From assembly GCA_030427245.1 (NCBI GenBank), contig JAUHXA010000027.1:1-64000 (forward strand): DNA of 64,000 nucleotides. The letters are read 5' to 3'. A program made the position numbers and the translations under genes. The notes below the pieces were generated by a model. That model had not been told where the DNA came from. It saw only the letters and a program-made list of their open reading frames with translations, and ran no database searches. Numbering within the stretch: position 1 is the first letter of the stretch; each line of letters begins with the position of its first letter. Positions 23,901 to 32,200 of the stretch are shown here, in pieces. This DNA comes from Bacteroidia bacterium (lineage in GTDB: Bacteria > Bacteroidota > Bacteroidia > Chitinophagales > UBA2359).

Positions 23901-26543
23901 AGCTATTGCATCGGGAGCAACACCAGCATTGTTTTCTACCAATCTCGAATTGTCAATCGTAACTGTCGTACCTGCAGTTGTTTCAATACCACCGCCTGCA
24001 CGATTGGCTACGTTTCGGTTTACTCGGCTACCTGTAATGTTCAATATACCAGAAGCATCATTGAAGATTCCACCACCACTTCCAGAAGTACCATCTGCAA
24101 TGTTTTGGTTTACTCTTGTATCATTGGTGACTTCTACCGTACCACCAGCATTGAAGATACCGCCACCACCATTGGTCGCATCATTTCCACTTGCCGTATT
24201 GTTGTTTACTCTTGTGTTGTCTAAAGTCATGGTACCTGTACCATTCCACAATCCACCGCCTTCTGAGGCAGCAATATTGTTGTTGTTCGTTCCACCTGTA
24301 ATCGTGACGTTACCAGCACCAGAAATGTGCATTCCACCGCCATTACCAGGATTGGCTACGGCAGGAGCAACTCCTGCATTGTTGTTGTTCAAAGTAACAT
24401 TGGTTAAGGTATTGGTCGTTCCAGCTGTGACTTCAATACCACCTCCAGCTCGGTTGGCTTGATTGAGTCGAATCAAAGCATCTGAAATGATTACTGTACC
24501 TCCTGCATCGTTTAAAATCCCACCGCCACTACCAGCAGTTCCATCGGCAATATTACCAATGATTTCAGTAGGACCCGACGTATTTATAATATGAACTGTT
24601 CCTCCTGCATTGAAGATACCTCCACCCCCTTGGTCGGCTCCATCTCCGCTTGCTGTATTGTCTTCAATAAAAGAAAAGTCTATGGTCATTGTACCTGTTC
24701 CGTTCCACAACCCGCCTCCTTCCGAGGCAGCAACATTATCTACTACACCAACAATAAGGTTGGCATCTCCATTACCTGTGATGTGCATTGCACCCCCATT
24801 TCCAGGATTAGCTACTGCGGGAGCAACCCCTGCATTGTTACCCTCCATAAATATAAAAACCAATTCGGTCAAGGTGCCAGCTGTTGCTTCTACGCCTCCT
24901 CCTGCACGATTGGCAGTATTAAATGAAATATTACCAAAATTCATAACTCTTACTATACCACCTGCATCGTTGAAAATTCCGCCTCCACTACCTGATGTTC
25001 CATCAGCTACATTGTTGGTAATATCTACGGGTACATTGACCCCTATGTTTACTGTTCCTCCAGCATTGAAGATTCCGCCTCCGCCATTGGTTGCATCATC
25101 TCCACTTGCAATATTGCTGTCAATATCTGTGGCATCAATATCCATTGTACCTATTCCATTCCACAATCCACCGCCTTCGGAGGCAGCTGTGTTTCCATTA
25201 ACGAAACAATTTGTAATTGTAGCACTGCCAAAACCTGTGATGTGCATTCCGCCTCCGTTTCCAGGATTGGCTATTGCAGGAGCAACTCCTACATTGTTGT
25301 TATTTAGAAATACATCGTTTAAATTGTTATCCGCCCCTACTGAAGCTTCAATTCCTCCACCTGCACGATTGGCAGTATTGAATATGATGTCGCAAAAAGT
25401 CGCATTTAATAGTCCTCCATCGTTGAATACTCCGCCGCCACTACCAGCACTACCATCAGCAACGTTGTCGGAGATAATTGTTAAATTGTTTCCTAAAATG
25501 TCGACTATACCTCCTGCATTGAAGATACCACCTCCACCATTATCGGCTGCATCTCCACTTGCGGTATTGCCACTAATGGTTGTACCGTCAATCTCCATGA
25601 GACCTGTACCATTCCACAATCCGCCACCTTCTGAGGCAGCTACATTGTTATTGACCACACCATTTTCGATTACAGCATCACCCGCACCTGTGATGTGCAA
25701 ACCCCCACCATTTCCTGGGGCTGCTATTGCATCAGGGGCAACGCCAGCATTATTTCCATTGAGTCTGAAATTGTCTAGAATAGTAATAGTGCCATCTCTT
25801 GATTCGATTCCCCCGCCTGCACGGTTGGCAACATTGTTATTGATTCGGCTGTCTCCATCTACCAATAAACCTCCATCATTGAAGATTCCACCACCGCTAC
25901 CAGATGCTCCATCGGCAGTGTTGTTGTTGATTCTGGAATCTGAGGTAATCGTAACAATTGCGTCATCGTTATAGATTCCTCCACCGCCGTCGCCACTTGC
26001 AGTATTGCCAGTTATTCGGGTATCAGAAATGAAGAGGTCAGCATTGGTCCAAATTCCGCCGCCATTCATATCCGCACTACTGCCTCTGATTTGAGAGCCA
26101 GAGATATTAACTGGCGTGTCCATAATAAAAATGGCACCACCACTCATCGTAGTTGCACCATTTCTAAGTCTAATATCGTTGATATTTAAGACTGCGGTTG
26201 CATCACCTGATACATTGAAGATACGGCTGGAATTGGTACCATTGACAATCGTGTTGGTAAAGCCATTTCCTGTAATGGTTAAATCCTCTCCTGCTGCTAG
26301 GTTAATAAGGATTTCTCCACCAGTAAGGCTGATTGTGTTGCCATTTGTACTTGCAGCAAACTCAATGACATCAGATGCATCTGCATTTGCTAAGGCATCG
26401 GCTACGGCTTCTCGAAGGGTAAGCCCTCCTGTTCCGTCATCGGTAGTACTATCTACCGTAAAAAGAGCTGCCGATAAGGACAGTGTACTGAAAGTTAACA
26501 CCAATGCCAACATAAAATTTTTGAATATAAATCTCCGATTCAT
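20907..26543 (-). CDS. Giant right-handed beta-helix repeat protein with T9SS type A sorting domain
   Basis: A 1878-residue secreted protein. The signal peptide covers 1-25. After an opening LTLREAVADALANAD block, typical of polymorphic beta-helix proteins, about 1300 residues consist of Gly-rich helix coils (GGGIFNDGG, GGGLWNG, GGGIE, GNGGGLHITG). These are organised in super-repeats of ~150 residues with five coils each; EGGGLWNG or a close variant recurs eight times. A 'choice-of-anchor Q' type segment follows (DNGGPTFTHELNCASPAIDA). A Cys-containing domain comes next, then the T9SS type A tail (KVYPNPFETSTTVEFSL ... GMYVLQVTTDSGTTHHEKLY). It is probably an adhesin or surface-layer component; no lyase or esterase residues are recognisable. 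Repeat number is likely to vary between strains. Confidence 0.88.
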   Translation of the reverse strand: MNRRFIFKNFMLALVLTFSTLSLSAALFTVDSTTDDGTGGLTLREAVADALANADASDVIEFAASTNGNTISLTGGEILINLAAGEDLTITGNGFTNTIVNGTNSSRIFNVSGDATAVLNINDIRLRNGATTMSGGAIFIMDTPVNISGSQIRGSSADMNGGGIWTNADLFISDTRITGNTASGDGGGGIYNDDAIVTITSDSRINNNTADGASGSGGGIFNDGGLLVDGDSRINNNVANRAGGGIESRDGTITILDNFRLNGNNAGVAPDAIAAPGNGGGLHITGAGDAVIENGVVNNNVAASEGGGLWNGTGLMEIDGTTISGNTASGDAADNGGGGIFNAGGIVDILGNNLTIISDNVADGSAGSGGGVFNDGGLLNATFCDIIFNTANRAGGGIEASVGADNNLNDVFLNNNNVGVAPAIANPGNGGGMHITGFGSATITNCFVNGNTAASEGGGLWNGIGTMDIDATDIDSNIASGDDATNGGGGIFNAGGTVNIGVNVPVDITNNVADGTSGSGGGIFNDAGGIVRVMNFGNISFNTANRAGGGVEATAGTLTELVFIFMEGNNAGVAPAVANPGNGGAMHITGNGDANLIVGVVDNVAASEGGGLWNGTGTMTIDFSFIEDNTASGDGADQGGGGIFNAGGTVHIINTSGPTEIIGNIADGTAGSGGGILNDAGGTVIISDALIRLNQANRAGGGIEVTAGTTNTLTNVTLNNNNAGVAPAVANPGNGGGMHISGAGNVTITGGTNNNNIAASEGGGLWNGTGTMTLDNTRVNNNTASGNDATNGGGGIFNAGGTVEVTNDTRVNQNIADGTSGSGGGIFNDASGILNITGSRVNRNVANRAGGGIETTAGTTVTIDNSRLVENNAGVAPDAIAAPGNGGGLHVSGNGTVDVVNGSVVLDNVADREGGGLWNGSGVMTVEDSNIDNNTASGSTGADDGGGGIFNNGGTLNVTSSNIRGNVADGTAGSGGGILNLGGILTVTGGEISGNTAVRAGGGIEDNSTGTAGSVTLTNLDLLNNNTGASPGNGGGLHMTGPGTSDIIGGLVDGNTAAAEGGGLWNGSGIMTVNGTTVSNNTASGTALAEGGGGIFNAGGTVNISNATISGNDADGVTAGSGGGILNDAGGSLTVTDTEISGNTSQRAGGGIEDNSSIATGSVTLTNVDLLNNETGPTPGNGGGLHMTGPGASDITGGIVNLNIAASEGGGLWNGTGTMTVDGTEVSENTASGLTSTEGGGGLFNAGGTLNISNAEIFSNTADGTAGSGGGILNDAGTLTVDESAIFFNGSTRAGGGIEATAGSMTTLTDVGLDLNDAGNAPGNGGGMHITGAGDADITGGNVGGNTAEEGGGLWNGSGTMNVTEVTVAGNTASRDAVDTGGGGLFNNGGTLNISRSTVSSNNTTGLTASGGGVHSENGLTTVEYSTISGNSTLGNGGGVFGNGDVNVVASTITDNTANGNGGGIAQTSNTATVGSSIVAVNFAAAGQDIAGMGTFTSADYNLIGEDDLTLFTSAGNDLIGVGGSPIDPLLNPLADNGGPTFTHELNCASPAIDAGDPGNSSPDQRNIAIAGGQRDIGAFERDSTPQPNLANTGLVSSDNNENVYIIEVCGGTMPYSFEFTTATGAAFIDPQPSPLPGCIRYQVVYAVGEEWTLTVTDAEGCTNKDVIFTEGGVPSAPVVQVVGEPATTPENCYDKDGTFTITIEGGDDTCSDYTYSYTGPDSGSGSFTAPTGGGTSDLVVTDLIKGVYQVTITDCAGTSIEVTVGIQRLTTNGSRGRRGCRGKAAIDGTLLETMKVYPNPFETSTTVEFSLIESSNVVAAIFTMDGREVAKVFEGEAEAGQVYSLPFNAENLPTGMYVLQVTTDSGTTHHEKLYIAK
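22470..25635 (-). repeat. Eight tandem ~450-bp super-repeats in the beta-helix gene
   Basis: The minus-strand codons for EGGGLWNG recur at about 22475, 22895, 23345, 23790, 24242, 24705, 25158 and 25613. The spacing is ~420-463 bp. Units near the N-terminus contain AGVAP...ANPGNGGG. Units near the C-terminus contain a shorter G(A/P)(S/T)PGNGGGLHMTG. This indicates two subfamilies produced by successive duplication. Confidence 0.85.
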
Positions 26544-26728
26544 ACATTGTAAGTTTATAGGTTAAATAAAAAGAATTGTTAAACTAATTCAATTGACTAG
26601 CTCTAATTAAGACCTACGAAATTATTTGGCAATTGGATTTTCGATGTAAAAAAAAGAAAATTTATACTATCTGTCAAATGAAAGTATAATAGCGATTAAT
26701 ATAAAAAGGAGAGTATTTTAAAACAAAA

Positions 26729-26762
26729 AATTCTGTTGAACATCGAAATACTCAACAGAATT
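26729..26762 (-). terminator. Intrinsic terminator of the DUF1015 gene
   Basis: AATTCTGTTGA at 26729-26739 and TCAACAGAATT at 26752-26762 form a perfect 11-bp stem. On the minus strand TTTTTTGTTT follows. It lies ~50 bp after the DUF1015 stop codon. Confidence 0.85.
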
Positions 26763-26813
26763 ACATAACATAATTAATGTTATTAAAATGTAAATTACAA
26801 GAAAATAAAAACG

Positions 26814-28055
26814 TTAAAATTTATGTGTCACGAGTCCGCTTCTCAATTTGGGTTCAAACCAAGTACTTTTTGGGGGCATGACATTACCAGAATTGGCTAC
26901 GTTGATAAGTTGTTGAATACTGACTGGATAAATGGAAAAAGCCACTCTCATTTCACCGCTATTCACTCTTTTTTCTAATTCTTTTAAACCTCGAATTCCA
27001 CCTACAAAATCAATTCTATCATCGGTTCGTTGGTCTGTAATACCCAAGATTGGAGCAATGAGATTGTTGGAAAGCACTGCAATATCTAAAGATTCAATTG
27101 GGTCTGTGGTATTATAAGTTCCTTTTTTTGCAGTCAATTTGTACCACTCTCCTTCCAAGAACATTCCAAAAATATAGTGCTGTGCAGGTTTGACCTGCGC
27201 TAAACCATATTCTTCTACTTCAAATTTATGCGATACTTTTTGAAGAAATTCATCTGTACTCAAGCCATTTAGATCTTTCACTACCCGATTGTAGTCTATG
27301 ATTTGGAGTTGGTTGTCGGGAAACAAAACAGATAGAAAGTAATTGTAGCCTTCTTTGCCAGTGTGATTTTCATTTTCTTCTTTAAGCTTCAAGCCTACTT
27401 TGGTGGAGGAAGCTGCTCGATGGTGTCCGTCTGCTATATAAATTGCTTCTACTTCGGAATCGAATAAATCTACCAATGTCTGAATAATACTCACATCGTC
27501 AATGACCCATAGAGTGTGTTGGATGCCATCGTCTGCGGTAAAGTCGTATTCGGGGGCTTGTTTTTGGGTGACTTGATTGATAACTGCATCTATGACATTG
27601 ATTTGTGGATATGCCATCAATACAGGACCTGAATGAATCTTGGTTGTTGAGATGTGATTGATACGGTCTTGTTCTTTGCTTGGCCGAGTGAACTCGTGTT
27701 TTTTGATGACATCATTCTGATAGTCCTCAATGCTCGTACAGGTCATTAAACCGACTTGTTGCCTACCGTTCATGGTTTGGGCATATACGTAGAGACAGTT
27801 TGCTACATCTTGCTTCAATACTCCTTCTTTTACGAACTGCTCAAAGTTCTTTTTTGCTTTTTTATAGACCTTTTTATCATAGGGATTTTCTACGTCTGGT
27901 AAGTCTATTTCTGCACGAATAATGTGCAAGTAAGAATAAGGATTGGATTCTGCCAGCGCCTCTTGTCGGTTGAGTACATCGTAGGGGCGAGATGCGACTT
28001 TTGCAGCCAACTCTTTTGTTGGTCTATATCCCCTGAATGCTTTAATTGTTGCCAT
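26814..28055 (-). CDS. DUF1015 family protein
   Basis: A 413-residue cytosolic protein of the DUF1015 family. Seen: IKAFRGYRPTKELAAKVASRPYDVL at the N-terminus, the conserved EFTRPSKEQDRINH, and the hallmark IYIADGHHRAAS near residue 215, a His-rich motif probably binding a metal or phosphate. Length agrees with the family. The biochemical function is not established; homologs are often beside serA/serC, but here no serine gene is visible. The start at 28055 (MATIKAFRGYRP) gives the conserved N-terminus; the frame begins three codons earlier. It is followed by its own terminator, so it appears to be a single-gene unit. Confidence 0.88.
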   Translation of the reverse strand: MATIKAFRGYRPTKELAAKVASRPYDVLNRQEALAESNPYSYLHIIRAEIDLPDVENPYDKKVYKKAKKNFEQFVKEGVLKQDVANCLYVYAQTMNGRQQVGLMTCTSIEDYQNDVIKKHEFTRPSKEQDRINHISTTKIHSGPVLMAYPQINVIDAVINQVTQKQAPEYDFTADDGIQHTLWVIDDVSIIQTLVDLFDSEVEAIYIADGHHRAASSTKVGLKLKEENENHTGKEGYNYFLSVLFPDNQLQIIDYNRVVKDLNGLSTDEFLQKVSHKFEVEEYGLAQVKPAQHYIFGMFLEGEWYKLTAKKGTYNTTDPIESLDIAVLSNNLIAPILGITDQRTDDRIDFVGGIRGLKELEKRVNSGEMRVAFSIYPVSIQQLINVANSGNVMPPKSTWFEPKLRSGLVTHKF

Positions 28056-28153
28056 AAATAACATTATTTTATTATAGATGCAAAGGTAGGAAATTATTTT
28101 GTTGAATAGTCATGGGTTGATTAGTGCATGGTCAGTGTTTTCTCCATACGAGA

Positions 28154-29182
28154 TTATTTTTCAACTAAAAAATCCCCCTTCGCCACCAATTTGTCCTGTT
28201 GCCATACTTGATATAGATATACACCACTCTTACCTTTCAATTGTTTTGGGGTCAATCGAGTATCATTGGCATTGTAGTAAAATTTTTGAATTTCGATGCC
28301 CGAGACATCAAATATTTGGATGATGTAAGGAGCGATCTTATTGGCGTTTACTATTTCAAGAACGGATTCATTGGTAATGGGATTTGGGTGAATATTGATT
28401 TGGACTTGGTCAGATAAGTTTAATTCTGGTACATTCGTGGGATTGAGCCATTCATTGAACTCAGTTTGCAATACATCAATGGGTTCTTCTCCGAAATCGG
28501 TAATTGGTACAACGAGGTCCAAATAGTAGTTTTCTTCTGTATCTTCAGGTTTGGCAACTCGAATAAAAGCCGAGCGTGAAGAAACGCCTTCTTCCAAACA
28601 ACGGGTATCTGCTCCTGATACGTTTGCGCCTTGAAGGGCTGCCATTAATTTTTCTGCCAAGCTACCTTCTGCTTGAAGGAATCTTACTTCCATCGAATCC
28701 AATATCTCTGGTCCTAATAAGATATTACCTTGTATGGCATAGTTGTCACCCAATTTGTGTCCTTTGTAAGGACTGGTAAGAGAGCCTGTATAGGCAGAAG
28801 TTCTGGCTTGACCATTTTCGTCAAAATCAACAATTCCGTATTGCCTAATGCGTCGGTTGTCTTCTGCATCGTTATTGATTAGCCAAGATCTGACTTCATC
28901 AGCGGACATTCCTTCCAACAATCGGTTACCCGCATTTTCTTGATTTATGGGATTCCAAAGGGCTTGCGTATTGATGGCCCCTCGTCCTGGATATAGTTTA
29001 CCGATAATCGAAACACCTCCATCTATTTGGTTCTCGTCCAAACAGGACGCACCCGCACTACCGACTTCGCCTGTTTCGGTGTCAACGGCTACTATGGAGA
29101 AGGTATCTTGGGCGAAAAGGATTGAAGTAGAAAAAAGAAATAAGATGATTGAAACGAGTAGAAATGGTTGATAAAGTTTCAT
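28154..29182 (-). CDS. DUF1028 Ntn-hydrolase-like protein with T9SS type A tail
   Basis: A 342-residue exported protein. After a signal peptide (~1-24) the mature part begins DTFSIVAVDTETGEVGSAGA, the hallmark of DUF1028, a family with an N-terminal-nucleophile-like fold. The domain covers residues ~25-245, including GGVSIIGKLYPGRGAINTQA and GNILLGPEILDSM. The last ~80 residues are a T9SS sorting module (INIHPNPITNESVLEIV ... GKSGVYLYQVWQQDKL). Attaching this domain to a surface sorting tail implies action outside the cell; the substrate is unknown. The start at 29182 puts the signal peptide at the N-terminus; the frame is open 12 codons more. Confidence 0.85.
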   Translation of the reverse strand: MKLYQPFLLVSIILFLFSTSILFAQDTFSIVAVDTETGEVGSAGASCLDENQIDGGVSIIGKLYPGRGAINTQALWNPINQENAGNRLLEGMSADEVRSWLINNDAEDNRRIRQYGIVDFDENGQARTSAYTGSLTSPYKGHKLGDNYAIQGNILLGPEILDSMEVRFLQAEGSLAEKLMAALQGANVSGADTRCLEEGVSSRSAFIRVAKPEDTEENYYLDLVVPITDFGEEPIDVLQTEFNEWLNPTNVPELNLSDQVQINIHPNPITNESVLEIVNANKIAPYIIQIFDVSGIEIQKFYYNANDTRLTPKQLKGKSGVYLYQVWQQDKLVAKGDFLVEK

Positions 29183-29253
29183 TGAAAAAATGATTAGAAT
29201 GAACAAAAATAAAGTCAAGGTAAAATACTTTTTCTTCTACTTCCTTTTCTTAG

Positions 29254-29679
29254 TTATTGCACCAATTCGGCATCTTCCAATACATAAATCAGTCCATTGG
29301 GCGTTTGAGAGAGTACCAACATTCCTTTGAATTTTCGAGCATCATCCATCTGGAATCGTTGTCCTTTTTGAGCCAATCGAAGTTCTACAATAGATTCTGG
29401 ACCAGCATTTCCACAGAAGAAACAGGAGCTATAGGGAAAAGCAGAAAGTACATAATAGTCTCCGTCTACATCTACGGGAATCATAAACCCTTCGACCATG
29501 ACCGTTTGAAAATTATAGGATTGCAGTTCTTTGCTAAAAATCGGCACATTTTCTCCCATTTCGTCTTCTTCAAATTGGACGTTCATTAGTTGTTTCCAAG
29601 TTAGTTCAGTGGGCATTTGAGCCATTGTATTGAAGCTAAAGAACAAGAAAAAAGCAATAAAAATCAACAATTTATTCAT
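29254..29679 (-). CDS. DUF3299-like exported protein of a metal-transport cluster
   Basis: A 141-residue exported protein. The signal peptide is MNKLLIFIAFFLFFSFNTMA. The mature part shows VEGFMIPVDVDGDYYVLSAF followed by PYSSCFFCGNAGPESIVEL. This resembles the DUF3299 pattern, in which a 'GYMIPL' strand precedes a conserved Cys-containing loop. From memory, DUF3299 proteins accompany ABC transporters linked to zinc supply, such as the Vibrio zrg operon; this supports the same role here but is unverified. The CxxC pair could bind metal. The frame is open for a further 82 codons upstream to an ATG at 29925 that overlaps the permease stop codon; I favour 29679 because of the signal peptide. Confidence 0.65.
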   Translation of the reverse strand: MNKLLIFIAFFLFFSFNTMAQMPTELTWKQLMNVQFEEDEMGENVPIFSKELQSYNFQTVMVEGFMIPVDVDGDYYVLSAFPYSSCFFCGNAGPESIVELRLAQKGQRFQMDDARKFKGMLVLSQTPNGLIYVLEDAELVQ

Positions 29680-29917
29680 TTTATTATTTTTGTTTTGTTT
29701 TCTATTTTCGATTAAAAATTTTTTAATGTTATTTTCTTCTACTGACTCTACGTGTCTGGTTTTCTTTTCATCGTCCAGCGCTTTTTCCTTTCTTGATTCT
29801 CCTTGTTGATGCCATTTATGACTTTTATAGATTAGTTCTTTGCTCAAAGCCTTGAGTGTATCGCTATCTGCAACCAAACCTTTGCCTTCTTGTCTTAACT
29901 CAACGCTTGTTTTCTCC

Positions 29918-31378
29918 TCACGCATTTGCCAATGTTTTTGATATATTCATGTTAAAGGCTTGAAGGGCTGGTAAAATAGCAGCTACTATTCCTATGCAAA
30001 TTGTAGCAACAAATAAAGCACCTTCTTGTGGTAAAAATTGCCATGCCTCCAAACCGTAATGATAGCTGCTTTCCATCAAACCTGATAAAAAATACAAACC
30101 TAACCTACTTATCAACATTCCTAAGACAAAGCCAAGTATAGAAAGGATTAATCCTTCCATCAAGACCAACAAAAACAATTTGGTTCGAGAAGCCCCCATA
30201 GACCGCATTAATGCCATCTCGTATTTTCTTTCTTTAAGTGAATTGAATAAAGATACAAATACACTGATACCAGAAATAAGAATAATGAAAAAAGCTATGG
30301 CTCGAAGTGTATCCATCCCAACACCCATGAGGGTAAATAAGCGATTGACTTCAATAGCAGGGACAGCGGCTTGCATAGATGTATTTTCATTGACCATTCT
30401 CGGAACGGTCATTACTCCCATTTTGCTTTTGAATTTGACTAACATGGCGGTTATCTGCTTTCCTTCTGAATTCTTGGCATTGGGAACAAGTGTGTTTGTT
30501 TTTGTGCTTGGATTGATAGTTGTATTGGAGTCTTCGTGTTCGAAATGGTCATGTTCTTCTTCTGAATGGTCGTGTCCTTCGTGCTCTGAATGACTGTGTT
30601 CCTTATCCTCTACCATTTTTTCATCCTCTGAATGGTCGTGTCCTTCATGCTCTGAATGACTGTGTTCCTTATCCTCCGCCATTTTTTCATCCTCTGAATG
30701 GTCGTGTCCTTCGTGCTCTGAATGACTGTGTTCCTTATCCTCCACCTTTTTTTCATCCTCTGGATGGTCATGTATCGCCCAAACGCTTGTTACATCTGTC
30801 AGTAAAAGTTGGTCAATCACCGAATTGCTGTGTTCAAAAATGCCGACAACTTTGTAATCTGCATGGTCGTGAGCAGGCGCATTTTCTACCAAACCATGTG
30901 CGCTGTGAAAACGGTCACCAATTTTCAATCCCAAATTTTTAGCAACAACTGCGCCAGCCGTTACTTCGTATTCATGCATCCAAAGTTTTCCTTCCTTCAA
31001 TACTACATTGTAATGTTCTGCATACTCTTTATTAGTTCCTACAATTCGATAACCCTTGTAGCTGTCCCCATACGCCAAAGGAATGCCTTGCTTTATAATT
31101 GGGTTTTTCAACAATGCTTCTGCTTCCTCCAATGGAATATTGCCTGTCGGATTGTCTATGTGATAGACACTCGACAAAATCAATTGCAAAGGACTACCTT
31201 TTGCTCCTACCACCATGTCTATACCACTGATGTTTCTTTTGAACTGTTCGTCTAATTGCTTGTTCAGAATCAACAACATGGATACCAAAGCGACTCCCAA
31301 TGTCAACAATAGCAAACTCAAGAAAGTGTTCAAGGGTTTTGCTTTTAAGTTGCTCCAACTAAGTTTGGTTAGATTCAT
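29918..31378 (-). CDS. FtsX/MacB-like ABC transporter permease with His-rich loop
   Basis: A 486-residue inner-membrane permease. TM1 is at ~18-38. A MacB-type periplasmic domain follows (ISGIDMVVGAKGSPLQLIL ...), then three C-terminal TM helices (~365-390, 410-435, 455-475) with the FtsX-like cytosolic loop SLKERKYEMALMRSMGAS. Inserted in the periplasmic domain at residues 203-282 is a His- and acid-rich stretch with about twenty histidines. It is built from three near-identical 22-residue repeats of the type EDKEHSHSEHEGHDHSEDEK. Such loops bind Zn, Ni or Cu, so this is likely the transport or metal-sensing part of the system. The ATPase gene is 74 bp upstream in the same direction; the DUF3299-like gene follows. 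Confidence 0.88.
   Translation of the reverse strand: MNLTKLSWSNLKAKPLNTFLSLLLLTLGVALVSMLLILNKQLDEQFKRNISGIDMVVGAKGSPLQLILSSVYHIDNPTGNIPLEEAEALLKNPIIKQGIPLAYGDSYKGYRIVGTNKEYAEHYNVVLKEGKLWMHEYEVTAGAVVAKNLGLKIGDRFHSAHGLVENAPAHDHADYKVVGIFEHSNSVIDQLLLTDVTSVWAIHDHPEDEKKVEDKEHSHSEHEGHDHSEDEKMAEDKEHSHSEHEGHDHSEDEKMVEDKEHSHSEHEGHDHSEEEHDHFEHEDSNTTINPSTKTNTLVPNAKNSEGKQITAMLVKFKSKMGVMTVPRMVNENTSMQAAVPAIEVNRLFTLMGVGMDTLRAIAFFIILISGISVFVSLFNSLKERKYEMALMRSMGASRTKLFLLVLMEGLILSILGFVLGMLISRLGLYFLSGLMESSYHYGLEAWQFLPQEGALFVATICIGIVAAILPALQAFNMNISKTLANA
30563..30742 (-). repeat. 66-bp tandem repeat encoding the His-rich loop
   Basis: Nearly three exact copies of a 66-bp (22-codon) unit lie inside the permease gene. 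Differences between copies are only a few bases. This points to recent slippage or recombination and to probable length variation between strains. Confidence 0.85.
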
Positions 31379-31452
31379 TGCTATAATTGTGTGATTATCT
31401 TTGCTATTTTACTAATAATTTCGCAAACTTATCCTTTCTCCCGTCCCCCATC

Positions 31453-32082
31453 TCATAAGCTTACAATTCCTCCTCCAAAAACCTCCTTCAATCTTTGGTC
31501 ATGTGTCACAATCACCAAGCTCGCTTTTGCCTCCAAAGCCTGCTCCTTCAACAACTCTATAACTTCAAAACAGTTTGTATCATCCAAAGCTGCTGTGGGT
31601 TCATCGGCCAAAATCACATCAGGGCGATTCAACAATGCACGTGCAATTGCCACTCTCTGCTGCTCACCTTGACTCAATTCGGAAGTCTTGTTGTTCAGCT
31701 TACTAACCAAATTCAAACGCTCCAAAAGATGCTTGATTCGGTTTAAATCTTGTGATTCTGCTGCCAAGTATTGCGCCAACAACAAATTGTCTTTCACATT
31801 TAAAGAAGCGACAAAATGAGATTTCTGAAAAACAATGCCAATGTGTTTACCTCGAAATCGGTCCAATTGTTTGGTGGACAGTTGAGTGATATCGGTATTG
31901 CCCACTTCAACTTTGCCTGAAGTAGGTCGCAATAAACCCGCTATCAGATGTAAAAAAGTGGTTTTGCCTTTGCCTGAATCGCCAATAATTAATAAATGCT
32001 CTGACTGAGCCGCTTCAATATCTGGAAATTGAAAGCGATTATGGGCATCGTAGGCAAATTGAAGGGAAGAAGTTTTTAACAT
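31453..32082 (-). CDS. ABC transporter ATP-binding protein (LolD/MacB type)
   Basis: A 209-residue ATPase subunit. Walker A is GDSGKGKT (34-41). The signature LSQGEQQRVAIARALLNRPD is followed by Walker B with VILADEPTAALDD and a switch His in VIVTHDQ. It is short, as usual for MacB/LolD/FtsE-type ATPases that pair with FtsX-like permeases. The cognate permease is the next gene downstream. The start lies 12 bp from a perfect palindrome (32094-32110) shared with the divergent MerC gene, so both sides are probably controlled together. Confidence 0.92.
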   Translation of the reverse strand: MLKTSSLQFAYDAHNRFQFPDIEAAQSEHLLIIGDSGKGKTTFLHLIAGLLRPTSGKVEVGNTDITQLSTKQLDRFRGKHIGIVFQKSHFVASLNVKDNLLLAQYLAAESQDLNRIKHLLERLNLVSKLNNKTSELSQGEQQRVAIARALLNRPDVILADEPTAALDDTNCFEVIELLKEQALEAKASLVIVTHDQRLKEVFGGGIVSL

Positions 32083-32093
32083 GATGAATGCTT

Positions 32094-32110
32094 TTGCAAC
32101 ACTGTTGCAA
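32094..32110. promoter_or_regulatory. Perfect 17-bp palindromic operator, Fur/Zur-like candidate
   Basis: TTGCAACA-C-TGTTGCAA is a perfect 8-1-8 palindrome between the divergent ATPase and MerC genes. It overlaps the -33 element of the MerC promoter. A second palindrome, TTTAACGTTAAA, follows at 32112-32123. The regulator is not encoded in the window. A zinc-responsive Fur-family (Zur) repressor is the obvious candidate given the neighbouring genes. Confidence 0.65.
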
Positions 32111-32135
32111 GTTTAACGTTAAATAATTAACTTTG
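32105..32135 (+). promoter_or_regulatory. Probable promoter of the MerC-domain gene
   Basis: TTG at 32105-32107 and TAACTTTG at 32128-32135 match Bacteroidota -33 and -7 elements with a 20-bp spacer. The -33 half lies inside the palindrome, so a bound repressor would block it. Confidence 0.55.
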
Positions 32136-32200
32136 TGTCAAAGTTAGCATTTTTTGTAGGTTGATTTTTAACTCTCATCCATTAAAAACTTCTATTGCAA

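Noticed and set aside
22470-25635. Regular repeat spacing that might suggest a CRISPR-like array
   Set aside because: The period (~450 bp) is far too long, and the units are coding repeats of the beta-helix protein.
22054-25974. Long plus-strand frames encoding Pro-rich repeats (IPPPLPAVP type)
   Set aside because: They are the antisense of the Gly-rich beta-helix repeats: GGN codons read backwards as Pro. The minus-strand frame has a signal peptide and a sorting tail, whereas these have neither.
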